Positions 63,775 through 64,000 of a DNA stretch of 64,000 bases are shown here, in pieces. Origin of the DNA: PALSA-350 sp963796145 (GTDB lineage: Bacteria > Acidobacteriota > Terriglobia > Terriglobales > Acidobacteriaceae); assembly GCA_963796145.1 (NCBI GenBank), contig CAWCKO010000075.1:107796-171795 (forward strand), given 5' to 3'. The notes under the pieces were generated by a model that saw only the letters and a list, made by a program, of their open reading frames with translations, ran no database searches and was not told the origin of the DNA. Each line of letters starts with the position of its first letter. Within the stretch, counting starts at the first letter, position 1. The position numbers and the translations under genes were made by a program.

Positions 63775-64000
63775 ATACCGAAATACTCCACCTCGAAGAG
63801 GTGATCGACTCCATCGCTGCTCCGCCGGATGCTTTCCTGGCCTTGGCCAGAACCCGCCTCGACGCGCTCACCAAGCCGCTGGGAAGTCTGGGCCGTCTGG
63901 AAGATCTGGCGGCGCAATGGTTCGCCATCCGTCAAGGAAACGTCACCGGCACAGTGAACAAGTCGGTCTACGTCTTCGCCGCCGATCACGGCATTACTGC
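63771..64000 (+). CDS. cobT: Nicotinate-nucleotide-dimethylbenzimidazole phosphoribosyltransferase, N-terminal part (cut by window edge)
   Basis: 76 codons from the ATG at 63771, which overlaps the btuD stop. TKPLGSLGRLEDLA near residue 30 and VYVFAADHGIT near 68 are the N-terminal CobT signatures. CobT makes alpha-ribazole phosphate from dimethylbenzimidazole and nicotinate mononucleotide for the lower ligand of cobalamin, the step parallel to CobU. The rest lies outside the window. Confidence 0.88.
   Translation, partial: MNTEILHLEEVIDSIAAPPDAFLALARTRLDALTKPLGSLGRLEDLAAQWFAIRQGNVTGTVNKSVYVFAADHGIT

Noticed and set aside
1..64000. CRISPR arrays, tRNA or rRNA genes, prophage or IS transposases
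   Set aside because: No regularly spaced repeats, no tRNA-like folds recognised, no integrase or transposase motif seen.

Overview
ORGANISM. The window looks like a chromosomal segment of an acidobacterium (Acidobacteriota, Terriglobia-like). This is inferred from the moderately GC-rich coding style, the secreted quinoprotein plus diheme cytochrome c pair of the type common in that phylum, a TonB receptor with an N-terminal carboxypeptidase-regulatory-like domain, several Tat/Sec-exported sugar-related proteins, and short dispersed intergenic hairpins. No rRNA or tRNA was recognised and no database search was possible.

LAYOUT. (1) 1-26.8 kb, minus strand: a nonribosomal peptide synthetase (NRPS) cluster read from 26.8 kb toward position 1. 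The order is an acyl-AMP ligase, a giant NRPS (T-C-FkbH-T-C-A(Ala?)-T-C-A(Gly)-T-C), a Wzm/Wzt-type ABC exporter, NRPS 2 (degenerate C - A(Asp)-T-C), NRPS 3 (degenerate C - A(Asp)-T), NRPS 4 (A(Gly)-T-TE), a SyrP/TauD-type hydroxylase, and the first 37 codons of a further NRPS cut by the window edge. Next to the ligase, on the plus strand, lie a second kind of Asp/Asn beta-hydroxylase and a GT4 glycosyltransferase. Together they suggest an acylated, glycerate-capped peptide with two beta-hydroxy-aspartates, possibly glycosylated and exported by an O-antigen-type ABC transporter. (2) 29.2-31.4 kb: small membrane and secreted proteins. (3) 31.4-40.8 kb: a rhamnonate-dehydratase-like enzyme convergent with an alpha-L-rhamnosidase, a threonine aldolase, an orphan VapB-like antitoxin, and a glycolate-oxidase-like flavo/Fe-S fusion with a serine/alanine-glyoxylate aminotransferase. 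(4) 40.8-47.3 kb: a heavily frame-disrupted Tat-exported glycosidase-like gene, a nested palindrome, a ThuA-like protein, and the quinoprotein/cytochrome c pair. (5) 47.5-53.2 kb: an MFP-RND-OMF efflux operon. (6) 53.2-57.3 kb: two exported proteins, an SDR oxidoreductase, a second ThuA-like protein and a CPA2 antiporter. (7) 57.4-64 kb: two cobalamin riboswitches controlling cobU-btuF and btuB-btuC-btuD-cobT (cobT cut by the right edge).

QUALITY. About 20 single-base frame breaks are visible, in genes that are otherwise well conserved, spread through unrelated operons between 7 and 52 kb. A near-identical intact copy of one NRPS block lets three of them be located to within a few bases. They look more like sequencing or assembly errors than decay, but that cannot be proved from the sequence. 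Split genes are described with their junctions.

CONFIDENCE. Domain calls and operon structure are read directly. Adenylation specificities were read by eye at the ten binding-pocket positions. The product of the NRPS cluster is an inference.
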